Source of the DNA: Desulfobacterales bacterium
Lineage (GTDB): Bacteria; Desulfobacterota; Desulfobacteria; Desulfobacterales; JAHEIW01
NCBI GenBank assembly: GCA_030145015.1
Contig: JAQYWI010000094.1
Span: forward strand, 1-21,146
Direction: 5' to 3'
DNA: 21,146 nucleotides
In this document: positions 6,842 to 15,086 of the stretch, piece by piece
How positions within the stretch are numbered: the first letter of the stretch is position 1
Layout of the letters: each line of letters begins with the position of its first letter
The notes under the pieces: model-generated
The model's database searches: none
What the model was told of the DNA's origin: nothing
The model's input: only the letters and a program-made list of their open reading frames with translations
Made by a program: the position numbers and the translations under genes

Positions 6842-7657
6842 ATGTTTGACCTCGGTGTAAGCCTTTCACCCACAAAATCTGAATTTGCACCCCTGCTTTT
6901 TTCAGGTGACCTGAGCACAGGCATGCAGCGTGTAAAAGATCTGGGCTATTGCGGGGTAGAATTGAGCCTCCTGGATTCGCTCACGATCAATCAGGACGAT
7001 GTGCTCAATGAGTTGAAAACACTCGGCCTTAAGGTCTATGCGATTGCCACCGGCCAGACGTATTATCAGGATGGATATTCTTTATATGGGCCGACTGAGG
7101 AAAAACGGCAGAAAACAATAGAACGGCTGAAAGGACATATCGATTTTGCCACCCGTTTAAACAGCGCGGTCATCATTGGAGGAATCCGGGGTAAGATTGA
7201 TGCTCAGGGACAAGCATTGGAAGATTTGAAAAAAAAAGGAACCTTTGCCCTGAAAACCTGTGTGCGCTACGCACAAGAAAAAAATGTTCGGTTACTTCTC
7301 GAACCGATTAATCGATACGAAACCAACGTTATAAACACTTTGGCGGAAGGCTCTGATTTAATCAAAGAAATCGGAAGTCAGCATCTGAAACTGCTTCCGG
7401 ACACTTTTCATATGAATATCGAGGAACGATCCCTTGAAGGAAGCATCGTCGATGCAGGCGCCTTCATCGGTTATATTCATTTTGCAGATAGCAACAGGCG
7501 GTCTCCCGGATGGGGGCATATTGACTTCTCTAAAATTATATTTGCTTTGAAAAAGACCAACTATACCGGACCCGTAGGCATCGAGGTGCTGCCGGAACCG
7601 GACGATTGCAGTGCTGCCGAGCAGGCGATCCGCTATCTCAATTCAATGCGCATATAG
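6842..7657 (+). CDS. iolO: Xylose isomerase-like TIM-barrel epimerase, probable 5-dehydro-L-gluconate epimerase
   Basis: A 271-residue AP-endonuclease-2/tagatose-3-epimerase fold protein. The four metal ligands expected of this family are Glu154 (LLEPINRYE), Asp187 (PDTFHMNIEE), His213 (YIHFADSNR) and Glu248 (GIEVLPEP). Stretches such as ATGQTYYQDGYSL, EPINRYETNVINT, DTFHMNIEE and ADSNRRSPGWGHIDF resemble my memory of the Thermotoga maritima IolO protein very closely. IolO converts 5-dehydro-L-gluconate to D-tagaturonate, the step after IolN. It lies 54 bp after the IolM-like gene, with a modest AGGTAG ribosome site. No kinase or uronate reductase follows directly; instead an ABC importer operon begins 140 bp later. 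Fold is certain and the specific reaction is probable. Confidence 0.72.
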   Translation: MFDLGVSLSPTKSEFAPLLFSGDLSTGMQRVKDLGYCGVELSLLDSLTINQDDVLNELKTLGLKVYAIATGQTYYQDGYSLYGPTEEKRQKTIERLKGHIDFATRLNSAVIIGGIRGKIDAQGQALEDLKKKGTFALKTCVRYAQEKNVRLLLEPINRYETNVINTLAEGSDLIKEIGSQHLKLLPDTFHMNIEERSLEGSIVDAGAFIGYIHFADSNRRSPGWGHIDFSKIIFALKKTNYTGPVGIEVLPEPDDCSAAEQAIRYLNSMRI

Positions 7658-7797
7658 AGGCGTAAGTTGTTAAAGTAGATCTTACAAGGTTTACCAGGAT
7701 GAAATTTTAAGATGATTTATCAGTTTACAGGAAGTTATGGTAAGCAACAGGGGTATGAAGGGCGACAAGACTATCCAATATTAGACAGGGGGAAATA

Positions 7798-8574
7798 GTG
7801 AGCGACGCATACTTATTAAGGGCGGAAAATGTGTCTAAAAGATTCGGTCATGTTCAGGCGCTTAAAAATGTCGCTTTGGACTTGAAACCGAATGAAGTAC
7901 TTGGGCTCGTAGGCGATAATGCCGCCGGCAAATCAACGCTTATTAAAATTCTTAGTGGCGCCATTCCTGCCGATACCGCTCAGATCTATTTTGAAGAAAG
8001 TCCGGTAAAAATTCAAACCCCCTTTGCGGCCAGGGCACTGGGCATCGAAACCATATACCAGAACCTCGCCTTAGTCGGAAACCTTCCGATTTATATGAAT
8101 ATATTTTTGGGCAGGCCGCGTACAAAGAATTATCTGGGGGGGATGCTTCGAATTTTGGATCAGAAACGAATGGAAAAAGAATCCTGGGAAATCCTCAAAG
8201 AATTGAAACTTAATTTTGATTCAATGCGCGAGCGGGTAAGCAATCTATCGGGTGGACAGCGGCAGGCAGTGGCGATCGGAAGAGCACTTTTTTTCAATCC
8301 CAAAATCATTATTATGGATGAACCGACATCCGGGCTGGCGGTCAAAGAAGTTGATAAAATACATAATATCATCCGCGATTTTAAGAACAAAGGCGTTTCA
8401 ATCATTTTCATAACCCACCGGTTACAAAGTGTTTTTGCAGTAGCTGATCGTGTTATGGTTCTTCGAAGGGGTGAAAAAACGTTTGAAAAAATGCTTTCTG
8501 AAACTTCAATAGAGGAAGTCGTCAGGGAGATGTTCGATCTTAAGAAGCGCAAAGAAATGCTGGAGAAACTATAA
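7798..8574 (+). CDS. Sugar ABC importer ATP-binding subunit, half-size (CUT2 type)
   Basis: A 258-residue ATPase with a single nucleotide-binding domain. Visible motifs are Walker A GDNAAGKST (39-47), signature LSGGQRQ, Walker B IIIMDEPTSG and the H-loop ITH. The EPTSGLAVKEV stretch resembles the ribose/galactose importer group. Classical RbsA/MglA proteins carry two fused ATPase domains of about 500 residues; here one domain would have to work as a homodimer. The start codon is GTG, preceded by GGGG and a few bases, and its G is shared with the TAG of a short upstream frame. Two RbsC-type permeases and a solute-binding protein follow, completing an importer next to the iolN-iolM-iolO-like genes, so a cyclitol or sugar-acid substrate is likely. 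Confidence 0.92.
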   Translation: MSDAYLLRAENVSKRFGHVQALKNVALDLKPNEVLGLVGDNAAGKSTLIKILSGAIPADTAQIYFEESPVKIQTPFAARALGIETIYQNLALVGNLPIYMNIFLGRPRTKNYLGGMLRILDQKRMEKESWEILKELKLNFDSMRERVSNLSGGQRQAVAIGRALFFNPKIIIMDEPTSGLAVKEVDKIHNIIRDFKNKGVSIIFITHRLQSVFAVADRVMVLRRGEKTFEKMLSETSIEEVVREMFDLKKRKEMLEKL

Positions 8575-8576
8575 AC

Positions 8577-9518
8577 ATGGGATTCAAAGAAAGCTTCTTG
8601 GCTAAAATACGACTTGTTCCGAACGCCGCTTATATGTTTCTGATGACCCTGATGATCTTCGCGATCTTTAGCCCCAGTTTCTTATCTCTCATGAATCTTT
8701 CTAATATTATGCGCCAGAGCAGCATGATCATTATTGTCGCTCTGGGAATGACGACTGTCATGCTAAGCAATGGGATCGACCTGTCTGTTGGCTCTGTCAT
8801 GTCTTTAACGGGTGTGGTCACAGGGCTTCTTTTAGCTTCGGGAAGCGGTTTTGCCTTGTCTATTCTGGGCGGTATTGGTGCGGGTGTTTTCTGTGGCGCT
8901 TTTAACGGCCTTATGATCGCCAAGGTGGGACTGCCACCTTTCATTGCAACTTTCGGAATGATGGGTATTGCAGACGGGGCTTCACTCTTTGCCGCCGGAG
9001 GAGAGACATTATACTGGGAAGAGTCGATGTTTGATGTAATTGCCAACGGCCATTTACTGGCTGTTCCTGCGCCGGTTTGGATTATCACCGTTATCTTTTT
9101 TAGCATGTATCTCATTCTATACAAAACGCCTTTCGGGATAAATATTTTTGCCCTTGGCGGAAATGAAGAAGGATTAAGGCTGGCAGGCGTTCGTATTGTT
9201 AGAAACAAAATAGGGATTTATATACTTTCAGGGATCATCGCCAGCTTTGGCGGCATTATGCTTGCATCGCGAATTGCCAGCGCCCACCCCACGGGAGGTT
9301 TTGGATATGAATTCGAAGCAATTGCGGCTGCGGTAATTGGGGGGACCACATTTTTCGGTGGTCGCGGAGGACTGGTGGGAAGCGTCTTTGGGGCCCTCAT
9401 TATTACCTTAATAAGGAATGGACTCAGCCTCCTGGGATATACGACTCCATGGCAATACTGCCTCATCGGAATTATTTTGACGGTATGCGTGACAATCAAC
9501 ACATTTTATACAAGGTAG
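8577..9518 (+). CDS. Sugar ABC importer permease (RbsC/CUT2 family), first of two
   Basis: A 313-residue integral membrane protein with about eight to ten hydrophobic segments, the first near residues 17-33. Family motifs are NGIDLSVGSVMSL (65-77), the loop VGLPPFIATFGMMGIADG, and near the C-terminus AIAAAVIGGTTFFGGRGG, typical of the inner-membrane components of ribose-type importers. The gene starts two bases after the ATPase stop, indicating tight coupling. It pairs with the next permease, and since the two sequences differ they probably form a heterodimer rather than the RbsC homodimer common in this class. Very secure as a family call; transported compound unknown. Confidence 0.93.
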   Translation: MGFKESFLAKIRLVPNAAYMFLMTLMIFAIFSPSFLSLMNLSNIMRQSSMIIIVALGMTTVMLSNGIDLSVGSVMSLTGVVTGLLLASGSGFALSILGGIGAGVFCGAFNGLMIAKVGLPPFIATFGMMGIADGASLFAAGGETLYWEESMFDVIANGHLLAVPAPVWIITVIFFSMYLILYKTPFGINIFALGGNEEGLRLAGVRIVRNKIGIYILSGIIASFGGIMLASRIASAHPTGGFGYEFEAIAAAVIGGTTFFGGRGGLVGSVFGALIITLIRNGLSLLGYTTPWQYCLIGIILTVCVTINTFYTR

Positions 9519-9525
9519 CTTGGTT

Positions 9526-10497
9526 ATGAAATTTCTGATACCTTATTCTAGAATGCTCATACTCCTGGTCTTATGTGCCCTAATTTCTTTTTTCAGCCCC
9601 CATTTTTTGCAAACATCCAACCTCATCAATATTCTCAGACAGGCAGCTATTCTGAATATTTTGGGAGTTGGCATGACCATCGTTATCATTACGGGAGGGA
9701 TTGATCTTTCCAACGGTGCTGTCTTGGCCCTTTCTTCCTGTACCGGGGCCATTTTAATCAAAGACGCCGGACTCCCGATGCCAATCGGAATAATCGCTGC
9801 CTTGATGATAGGCTGCTGCTGTGGTTTGATCAATGGCGCAATGGTGGCGAAAGTTGCGATTCCCCCGTTTGTCATCACCTATGCCATGATGTTTTTTACA
9901 AGGGGGCTGGCCTTTCTCTTTCTCCAAGGAAAGATTATTTATGGATTCACGCCCGAATTTCGTTTTATCGGGACAGGGCATTTATGGGGTGTTCCAATGC
10001 CGATTATCATTAGTGCAGTGGTAACCATAATTTTTATTTTCATACAAAAATACACCCCATTTGGATCAGAAATCTATGCAGTTGGGGCCGACGAGGAGGC
10101 TTCCATGCTGTCGGGCATTCGAACCAAAAGTGTTATCATTCGCGTCTATATCTTAAGCGGTATTTTGTCCGCTTTAGCCGGGATTGTGTATATGGCCCGG
10201 CTGAATGCCGCGGAGCCCGTTATTGGAGAAGCTTTCCCCCTGGATGCCATCGCTGCGGTGCTCATTGGAGGGACGCCTCTTTATGGCGGTGAAGGCGGAG
10301 TCGGAGGAACCGTTATTGGCGCCCTGGTAATTACAATTATCATCAATGCCATGAATTTGCTGGGGATCTCTTCTCTTTTACAAACTTTTGTCTTGGGAGC
10401 CCTTATCATTATTGTGATATCGGTGCAGAGCCATTCACACAGGCTATTTTCATTGCCGAATATTTTTTCGGTTAACAGGAATGGGGCCGGGTCATAA
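9526..10497 (+). CDS. Sugar ABC importer permease (RbsC/CUT2 family), second of two
   Basis: A 323-residue polytopic inner-membrane protein. Motifs are GGIDLSNGAVLALSS (57-71), VAIPPFVITYAMMFFTRG and AIAAVLIGGTPLYGGEGG. It is related to the preceding permease across its whole length but clearly diverged. I chose the ATG at 9526, seven bases after the upstream stop at 9518; an in-frame TTG at 9520 would add two residues and is less likely. AAGG about ten bases upstream serves as a modest ribosome site, and translational coupling is probable. The hydrophilic tail after the last membrane segment (QSHSHRLFSLPNIFSV onward) is longer than in its partner. Part of the importer operon with the ATPase at 7798 and the binding protein at 10579. 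Confidence 0.93.
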   Translation: MKFLIPYSRMLILLVLCALISFFSPHFLQTSNLINILRQAAILNILGVGMTIVIITGGIDLSNGAVLALSSCTGAILIKDAGLPMPIGIIAALMIGCCCGLINGAMVAKVAIPPFVITYAMMFFTRGLAFLFLQGKIIYGFTPEFRFIGTGHLWGVPMPIIISAVVTIIFIFIQKYTPFGSEIYAVGADEEASMLSGIRTKSVIIRVYILSGILSALAGIVYMARLNAAEPVIGEAFPLDAIAAVLIGGTPLYGGEGGVGGTVIGALVITIIINAMNLLGISSLLQTFVLGALIIIVISVQSHSHRLFSLPNIFSVNRNGAGS

Positions 10498-10505
10498 GAA
10501 TGCAG

Positions 10506-10518
10506 AAAGGAGGTGATT
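10506..10518 (+). other. Extended Shine-Dalgarno sequence without an obvious gene
   Basis: AAAGGAGGTGATT matches nearly the full anti-Shine-Dalgarno tail of 16S rRNA but lies about 60 bp before the solute-binding protein start, which has its own AAGGAG. Only a ten-codon TTG frame or a three-codon ATG frame follows it. It may be a ribosome standby site or the remnant of a lost gene start. Confidence 0.4.
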
Positions 10519-10578
10519 GAAGCGTATATTATGGAACAATAATATTTGAATTAAACCCCAGAAAAAGGAGAATGACCA

Positions 10579-11529
10579 ATGATTCCAAGATACAAAATGG
10601 TAACTTTTTTAGTCGCGGTGTTCATGATTGTTGGGCTTATTTTAACCTTCGCAACGGATCCGGCCTTTGCAGCCGACAAAAAGTATAAGATGATTTTTAT
10701 TGTTAAGAGCCTTGACAATCCATTCTGGGACAGGATGAGAAGTGGTGCCGAAAAGGCCGCGAAGGAATTGGACATCGACATGAAAACACTTGCCCCTATC
10801 AAACCATACAATGTGGAAGAGCAGCTCCGATTTATGGAAGACGGAATTACTCAGAAAGTCGATGCCATTTGCGTTGTTCCCGCCGATTCCAAGGGCATTG
10901 TTCCCGGAATTATAAAGGCCAACAAGGCCGGAATTCCGGTGGTTACGCCGAATTCCAGAGCATACGGAGGCAAGGTCGCAACCTGGACTGGCGCGCAAAA
11001 CAGGGATGTCGGATACGATATTGCATCATACGCGCTCGGCGTAATGGGTGGCAAAGGCAATGTGATCATCCTTGAGGGAACCCCCGGAAATCAGACCGCC
11101 ATAGATCGGAAAAAGGGATTTGATGATGCCATTGCTGAACATCCCGGCATCAAAGTCCTGGCTTCACAAACGGCGAAGTATTCCCGGGTCGAGGGCATGC
11201 GCGTGATGGAGAATCTTGTTCAACGATTTCCCAAGATTGATCTGGTAATTGCCTGCAATGATGAAATGGCGCTGGGCGCTGTTGAGGCGCTGGATGCTGC
11301 TGGAAGACTTAGCCAAACTAAAATTACCGGATTTGATGCAAACAATGACGCACTCAAATCGATTTCTGAGGGAAAAATGTTGGCTACCGGAGACCAGCGG
11401 CCCGACGCCCAGGGATACTGGGGAGTGGTTGCAGCATATGCTTACTTAGAGGGGATGCCGGTACCTAAAGACCTTTATCTCCCCGCTCCTGTTATAAATC
11501 AGAGTAATATCAAGCAGCACCTGAAATGA
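10579..11529 (+). CDS. Periplasmic solute-binding protein of the sugar ABC importer
   Basis: A 316-residue protein with a clear Sec signal peptide: MIPRYK, a hydrophobic core to about residue 24, then a predicted cut after AFA near residue 31. The mature part is a ribose/galactose-type periplasmic binding protein (Peripla_BP_4 fold), with SLDNPFWDRMRSGAEKAA near the N-terminus, IVPADS-like ICVVPADSKG, and ACNDEMALGAVEAL plus TGFDANNDALKSI in the second lobe. It delivers the ligand to the two permeases just upstream. A good AAGGAG lies about eight bases before the ATG. Binding proteins are usually made in excess, and the separate strong ribosome site fits this. Ligand not determinable; inositol or a related cyclitol is the contextual guess. 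Confidence 0.93.
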   Translation: MIPRYKMVTFLVAVFMIVGLILTFATDPAFAADKKYKMIFIVKSLDNPFWDRMRSGAEKAAKELDIDMKTLAPIKPYNVEEQLRFMEDGITQKVDAICVVPADSKGIVPGIIKANKAGIPVVTPNSRAYGGKVATWTGAQNRDVGYDIASYALGVMGGKGNVIILEGTPGNQTAIDRKKGFDDAIAEHPGIKVLASQTAKYSRVEGMRVMENLVQRFPKIDLVIACNDEMALGAVEALDAAGRLSQTKITGFDANNDALKSISEGKMLATGDQRPDAQGYWGVVAAYAYLEGMPVPKDLYLPAPVINQSNIKQHLK

Positions 11530-11808
11530 TAATTTAGGACATTATAAGTCTTTCCCGGCAAAAAGTAGAATATCCCGGGTGCGGGCAGGAGATGAACACC
11601 AAGGCTGACAATCGAAAATATGCCTTATTAAGTGCCACGGGCTTACGCCCGTGGCACTGTTCGTCACCGAGTTGATGATTTCCGAGCGAAGATGTTTTCT
11701 AAAAGCGAATGATGTAACCCCAAAAAAAGACCAAAACGTCTGCGACTATACTAAGCCCGTTCGATTCGCCGCGGTAACAAATTGAGTAAAGTAGGATGAA
11801 GCAGATAA
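11530..11808. other. Intergenic stretch between importer and AT-rich dehydrogenases
   Basis: This gap of 279 bp holds no credible coding frame. Its only clear structure is the perfect hairpin at 11631-11658. I see no convincing promoter or poly-T terminator. Composition drops toward AT-rich sequence just before the next gene. Confidence 0.6.
11631..11658. repeat. Perfect 12-bp hairpin, REP-like palindromic element
   Basis: AGTGCCACGGGC (11631-11642), a TTAC loop, then the exact reverse complement GCCCGTGGCACT (11647-11658). No run of T follows, so it is not a standard intrinsic terminator. The short GC-rich palindrome with a small loop resembles REP elements scattered through many genomes and moved by REP-associated transposases. 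It could also protect the 3' end of the importer mRNA. Confidence 0.7.
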
Positions 11809-12843
11809 ATGCATAAAATAATAATAGATAAGCCCAAAGTTTTTACAACCGAGATATGTCAAAAACCATTGGTGCAAAATAATGAAGTTCTCATAAAAGT
11901 ATCTCGGATATCACTATGTGGATCGGATATCCATTTATATAACGGAACGTATAGTGGACCCATCAATTATCCGATAATGTTTGGCCACGAGTGGTCAGGA
12001 GTGGTTGCAGAAACGGGTGAAAATGTAACAAAGTTTAAAAAGGGGGATAAAGTTACCGGAGATTGTTCGCGTTATTGTTCGGATTGTGAATACTGTGAAG
12101 TCGATAAAAATCTTTGTGTAAATATTGAAAAATATGGAATAACAATTGACGGTGCGTCTGCTGGATATATCGTCAGAAATGAAAAGTATTTATACAAACT
12201 AACGCAAAATGTATCATTGAAAGCCGGTGCACTGGTTGAGCCCATTGCCGTAGGTGCTAATTTGATTGAAAAAGTTGTTAAACAAAAAGGAGATATTTCT
12301 AACAAAAAAATTTTAATACTGGGTGCCGGTGGAATCGGAATGGGCCTGCTTTTTTTGCTGATAAATAAATACAACTGTCTGGACATCTATGTAAGAGATC
12401 TATCTGAGCTGAAAATGAAGATGGCCAAAGAATTCGGTGCTATTGAATTTGATAATACGCAAGTGAATGACACGGAAAACGACTATAAAAGTTTATATAC
12501 AAATGCAAAATTTGAAATCGTTTTTGAAACAACCGGTAATGCCGACGTTTTTGCAAACGCTTTAAATTTATTAAAGCCCATGGGCGTATTGGCTTGTTTG
12601 GGAATGATTCCTTCAGTTGAAATTAATCAGAAATTAATCGTCATTAAATCTCTTTCTGTCATCGGAAGCATTGGCGGTACAGGCTATTTTGATGATGTTA
12701 TTGCGGTACTAAGTAAATACGGAAAGTCAGCTGAGAAACTTATATCGGGTGAGTATAAAGCGGATATTGATGGTGTAAAAAAAGCATTTAAAGCCGCACA
12801 GAATTCCTCAAAAACGCTGAAGGCACAATTGGTGTTTTCATAA
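11809..12843 (+). CDS. Zinc-dependent MDR dehydrogenase, AT-rich
   Basis: A 344-residue alcohol/polyol dehydrogenase. Catalytic zinc ligands are Cys37 (LCGSD), His60 and Glu61 (GHEWSG), with the Glu144-Pro145 pair typical of sorbitol- and threonine-type enzymes. Structural zinc cysteines are 90, 93, 96 and 103, with six residues instead of the usual seven between the last two. The Rossmann glycines are in LGAGGIGMG. The gene is markedly AT-rich (a sampled line is 38% GC against 55-57% in genes further downstream) and rich in Lys, Asn and Ile, suggesting different ancestry from most neighbours. The ribosome site is weak. It is followed 11 bp later by another AT-rich dehydrogenase, so the two form a unit. 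Substrate unknown; a cyclitol or sugar alcohol is plausible. Confidence 0.85.
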   Translation: MHKIIIDKPKVFTTEICQKPLVQNNEVLIKVSRISLCGSDIHLYNGTYSGPINYPIMFGHEWSGVVAETGENVTKFKKGDKVTGDCSRYCSDCEYCEVDKNLCVNIEKYGITIDGASAGYIVRNEKYLYKLTQNVSLKAGALVEPIAVGANLIEKVVKQKGDISNKKILILGAGGIGMGLLFLLINKYNCLDIYVRDLSELKMKMAKEFGAIEFDNTQVNDTENDYKSLYTNAKFEIVFETTGNADVFANALNLLKPMGVLACLGMIPSVEINQKLIVIKSLSVIGSIGGTGYFDDVIAVLSKYGKSAEKLISGEYKADIDGVKKAFKAAQNSSKTLKAQLVFS

Positions 12844-12854
12844 GGGAGTTTAAA

Positions 12855-13922
12855 ATGAATGGGAAAATGAATGCGATTGTTATGAATGCTGCCAATAATA
12901 TCTCACTGGAAAAAGTTGATATACCGACGCCGAATGATGATGAAGTCTTATGTTTAATAGAATCCGTCGCAATATGTGGAAGCGATATTAAATTTATTAA
13001 AGGTGACACGATCGGTTCGTGGCCGCCTTACGTGCCATTTATTTTGGGGCATGAGTGGGCCGGGACTGTGGCTCAAATGGGCCGCAATGTAAAAAACTTA
13101 AAGATTGGGGATCGGGTTGCCGGAGAAGCGCATAGTGGATGCGGATTTTGTAAAAACTGTAAGAAAGGGCGCTATAATCTTTGTCTGAATTATGGTGATG
13201 AAGAAGCCGGGCATCGACATTACGGTCATAAATCAACCGGTGCTTATGCTCAATATGGTGTCTTTTATGATAAAAGCCTGACGAAGCTTCCCGACAATGT
13301 TAGCTTTGCAGAAGGCGCTGTACTCGATGCGGCTGGAACCGGATTACATCTTATAGATCAGACAGGTGTTTCTGCCGGTGGAAATGTTGCTGTTATCGGT
13401 CCCGGACCCATTGGAATGATAACCGCGGCGACCGCTAAAGCACTTGGGGCTTCAAAAATAATTGTGATTGGCAGAGGAAGCAGACTCAAAAGAGCCTCGG
13501 AATTATGCGCCGATGAAGTCATTGATTTTGAGAAAGAAGATGTAATCCAGCAGGTAATGAAAATTACGGATGGTATCGGCGCCGATGAGGTTTTAGAATG
13601 TTCAGGCGCAAAGGGAACGCTCAATCAGGCTGTTCAAATCGTTCGAAAGGGGGGCAGGATAGGTATTGTTGGATTACCTTCCCCCGGAAATATTGAAGAG
13701 ATTGATAATAGAAAACTTATTATTGATGAGATATCAATTTTTGGATCAAGAGCAAACCCCAATGTTTCAGATAGACTGTTATCAATGATTTCATCTGGTT
13801 TGCTGGATATAAATAGATACATCACCCATTTTTTTAACATGGATGATTATGAAAAAGCCTTTGATTATTTTGCGAACAGAATAGATGGTGCCTTGAAAGT
13901 AATTATTGAACCTAACAAATAA
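12855..13922 (+). CDS. Zinc-dependent MDR dehydrogenase, AT-rich, paralogue of the 16037-17104 gene
   Basis: A 355-residue medium-chain dehydrogenase with catalytic Cys41 (AICGSD) and His66-Glu67 (GHEWAG), structural Cys96, 99, 102 and 110, and Rossmann motif GPGPIG. It shares long identical blocks with the minus-strand enzyme at 16037-17104: RVAGEAH, GHRHYG, GAYAQY, ECSGAEGTLNQA-like and FGSRANPNV. Where sorbitol-type enzymes have Glu-Pro as an extra zinc contact, both have Asp (LDAAG here, GDTAG there). GC is very low (28% in one line counted) compared with its paralogue, so it is probably a laterally acquired relative rather than a recent local duplicate. AAGGGAG precedes the ATG, 11 bp after the upstream stop. 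Confidence 0.87.
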   Translation: MNGKMNAIVMNAANNISLEKVDIPTPNDDEVLCLIESVAICGSDIKFIKGDTIGSWPPYVPFILGHEWAGTVAQMGRNVKNLKIGDRVAGEAHSGCGFCKNCKKGRYNLCLNYGDEEAGHRHYGHKSTGAYAQYGVFYDKSLTKLPDNVSFAEGAVLDAAGTGLHLIDQTGVSAGGNVAVIGPGPIGMITAATAKALGASKIIVIGRGSRLKRASELCADEVIDFEKEDVIQQVMKITDGIGADEVLECSGAKGTLNQAVQIVRKGGRIGIVGLPSPGNIEEIDNRKLIIDEISIFGSRANPNVSDRLLSMISSGLLDINRYITHFFNMDDYEKAFDYFANRIDGALKVIIEPNK

Positions 13923-13933
13923 TTATACCGCAC

Positions 13934-13948
13934 TTCCGAATTTCGGAA
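13934..13948. promoter_or_regulatory. Palindrome in the leader of the lactonase gene
   Basis: TTCCGAA, one T, then TTCGGAA form a perfect 7-bp inverted repeat ending seven bases before the lactonase ATG, exactly where a ribosome site would be expected. No clear Shine-Dalgarno is visible there. It could be an operator or a small hairpin limiting translation. Confidence 0.35.
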
Positions 13949-13955
13949 CATTATT

Positions 13956-15086
13956 ATGGAAAATGGTATAAATGAACTGCTCGTTTTTGTAGGTACGTAC
14001 ACGGATCCGATTCTTTTTGGGACCGGAAAAGTCCTTGAAGGTAAGGGTGAGGGGATTTACGTATATAAAATGAATCCCGCTTCAGGCGCTATGGAGTTGA
14101 TCGGCAAAAAAACCGATGTCACAAATCCTTCTTATCTGGCTTTCGATCCTGCCCGGCGCAGGCTATATGCCGTTAATGAGCTCAAGCTTTTTGAAGGCGA
14201 TCCAACGGGAACAATTAGCGCGTTTGCTGTTGATACGAAGACCGGCGGGTTGAAATTTTTAAACAAAAAACCGACACGCGGTGCCGATCCCTGTCACCTG
14301 ATAGTGGACCGGACCGGTCGTTTTGTTCTACTCAGCAACTTCATGAGTGGCAGCGTCAGTGTGCTGCCGATACTGGATGACGGGCGCCTGGGCGACGCCT
14401 CAGATTTTATCCAGCATCACGGTTCAAGCGTTGATCCCGACCGGCAGCAGGGTCCGCATGCGCATGCAGTCACACTGGACGAGTCCAACCGGCATGCATT
14501 TATCCCGGACCTTGGAATAGACCGGGTGATGGTTTACAATTTCGATGCCGACCGGGGCAAACTTGGACCCGGCGCAATTTTGCAGATCCCGCTAAAACCG
14601 GGTGCCGGCCCGCGCCACATTGTTTTCCACCCCGATGGCGAATGGGCATTTCTGATTAACGAACTGGATTCTACGATTGTCGCTTTCCTGCATGAACGCG
14701 ACAGTGGAGAGCTCACCGAGACCCAAACCGTTTCAACATTGCCTTCAGATTTCAAAGGGGAAAGCACCTGCGCGGATATACACATCTCCCCTTCCGGAAT
14801 GTTTGTTTATGGTTCCAATCGCGGCCACGACAGTATTGTCATCTATAAAATCGATCGGCGTTCCGGCAAACTAAGCTATGTCGCCCATGAATCTACCCGG
14901 GGCAATACGCCGCGCAACTTTGCCATCGATCCCAGCGGAACCTTTTTGCTCGTCGCCAATCAGGATTCCGATACGATTATCACGTTTCGTATCGACCCGC
15001 TGACGGGTGAGCTGCAATCAATGGGTCAAGTGACCCACGTGCCAACACCGGTGTGTATCAAAATGATCATACCCGACGGCAAATAA
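13956..15086 (+). CDS. Lactonase family protein (seven-bladed beta-propeller, 6-phosphogluconolactonase-like)
   Basis: A 376-residue protein of the PF10282 lactonase type. The first blade begins FVGTYTDP, followed by repeated blades with motifs such as NPSYLAFDPARRRLYAVNE, GADPCHLIVDRTGRFVLLSNF, GPHAHAVTLDESNRHAFIPDLG, GPRHIVFHPDGEWAFLINE and HISPSGMFVYGSNRGHDSI. No signal peptide is seen, so it is probably cytoplasmic. Relatives hydrolyse 6-phosphogluconolactone or other aldono- and carboxymuconolactones. In this context it would open the lactone made by one of the sugar dehydrogenases. The first blade coding region is still fairly AT-rich, then composition rises to about 57%. Its TAA is immediately followed by the stop codon of the convergent minus-strand gene. 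Confidence 0.85.
   Translation: MENGINELLVFVGTYTDPILFGTGKVLEGKGEGIYVYKMNPASGAMELIGKKTDVTNPSYLAFDPARRRLYAVNELKLFEGDPTGTISAFAVDTKTGGLKFLNKKPTRGADPCHLIVDRTGRFVLLSNFMSGSVSVLPILDDGRLGDASDFIQHHGSSVDPDRQQGPHAHAVTLDESNRHAFIPDLGIDRVMVYNFDADRGKLGPGAILQIPLKPGAGPRHIVFHPDGEWAFLINELDSTIVAFLHERDSGELTETQTVSTLPSDFKGESTCADIHISPSGMFVYGSNRGHDSIVIYKIDRRSGKLSYVAHESTRGNTPRNFAIDPSGTFLLVANQDSDTIITFRIDPLTGELQSMGQVTHVPTPVCIKMIIPDGK

Noticed and set aside
8630..9208. A 192-codon open frame on the minus strand inside the first permease gene
   Set aside because: It is a shadow of the membrane protein gene; its composition is unnatural, it has no ribosome site, and the plus-strand frame has clear family motifs.
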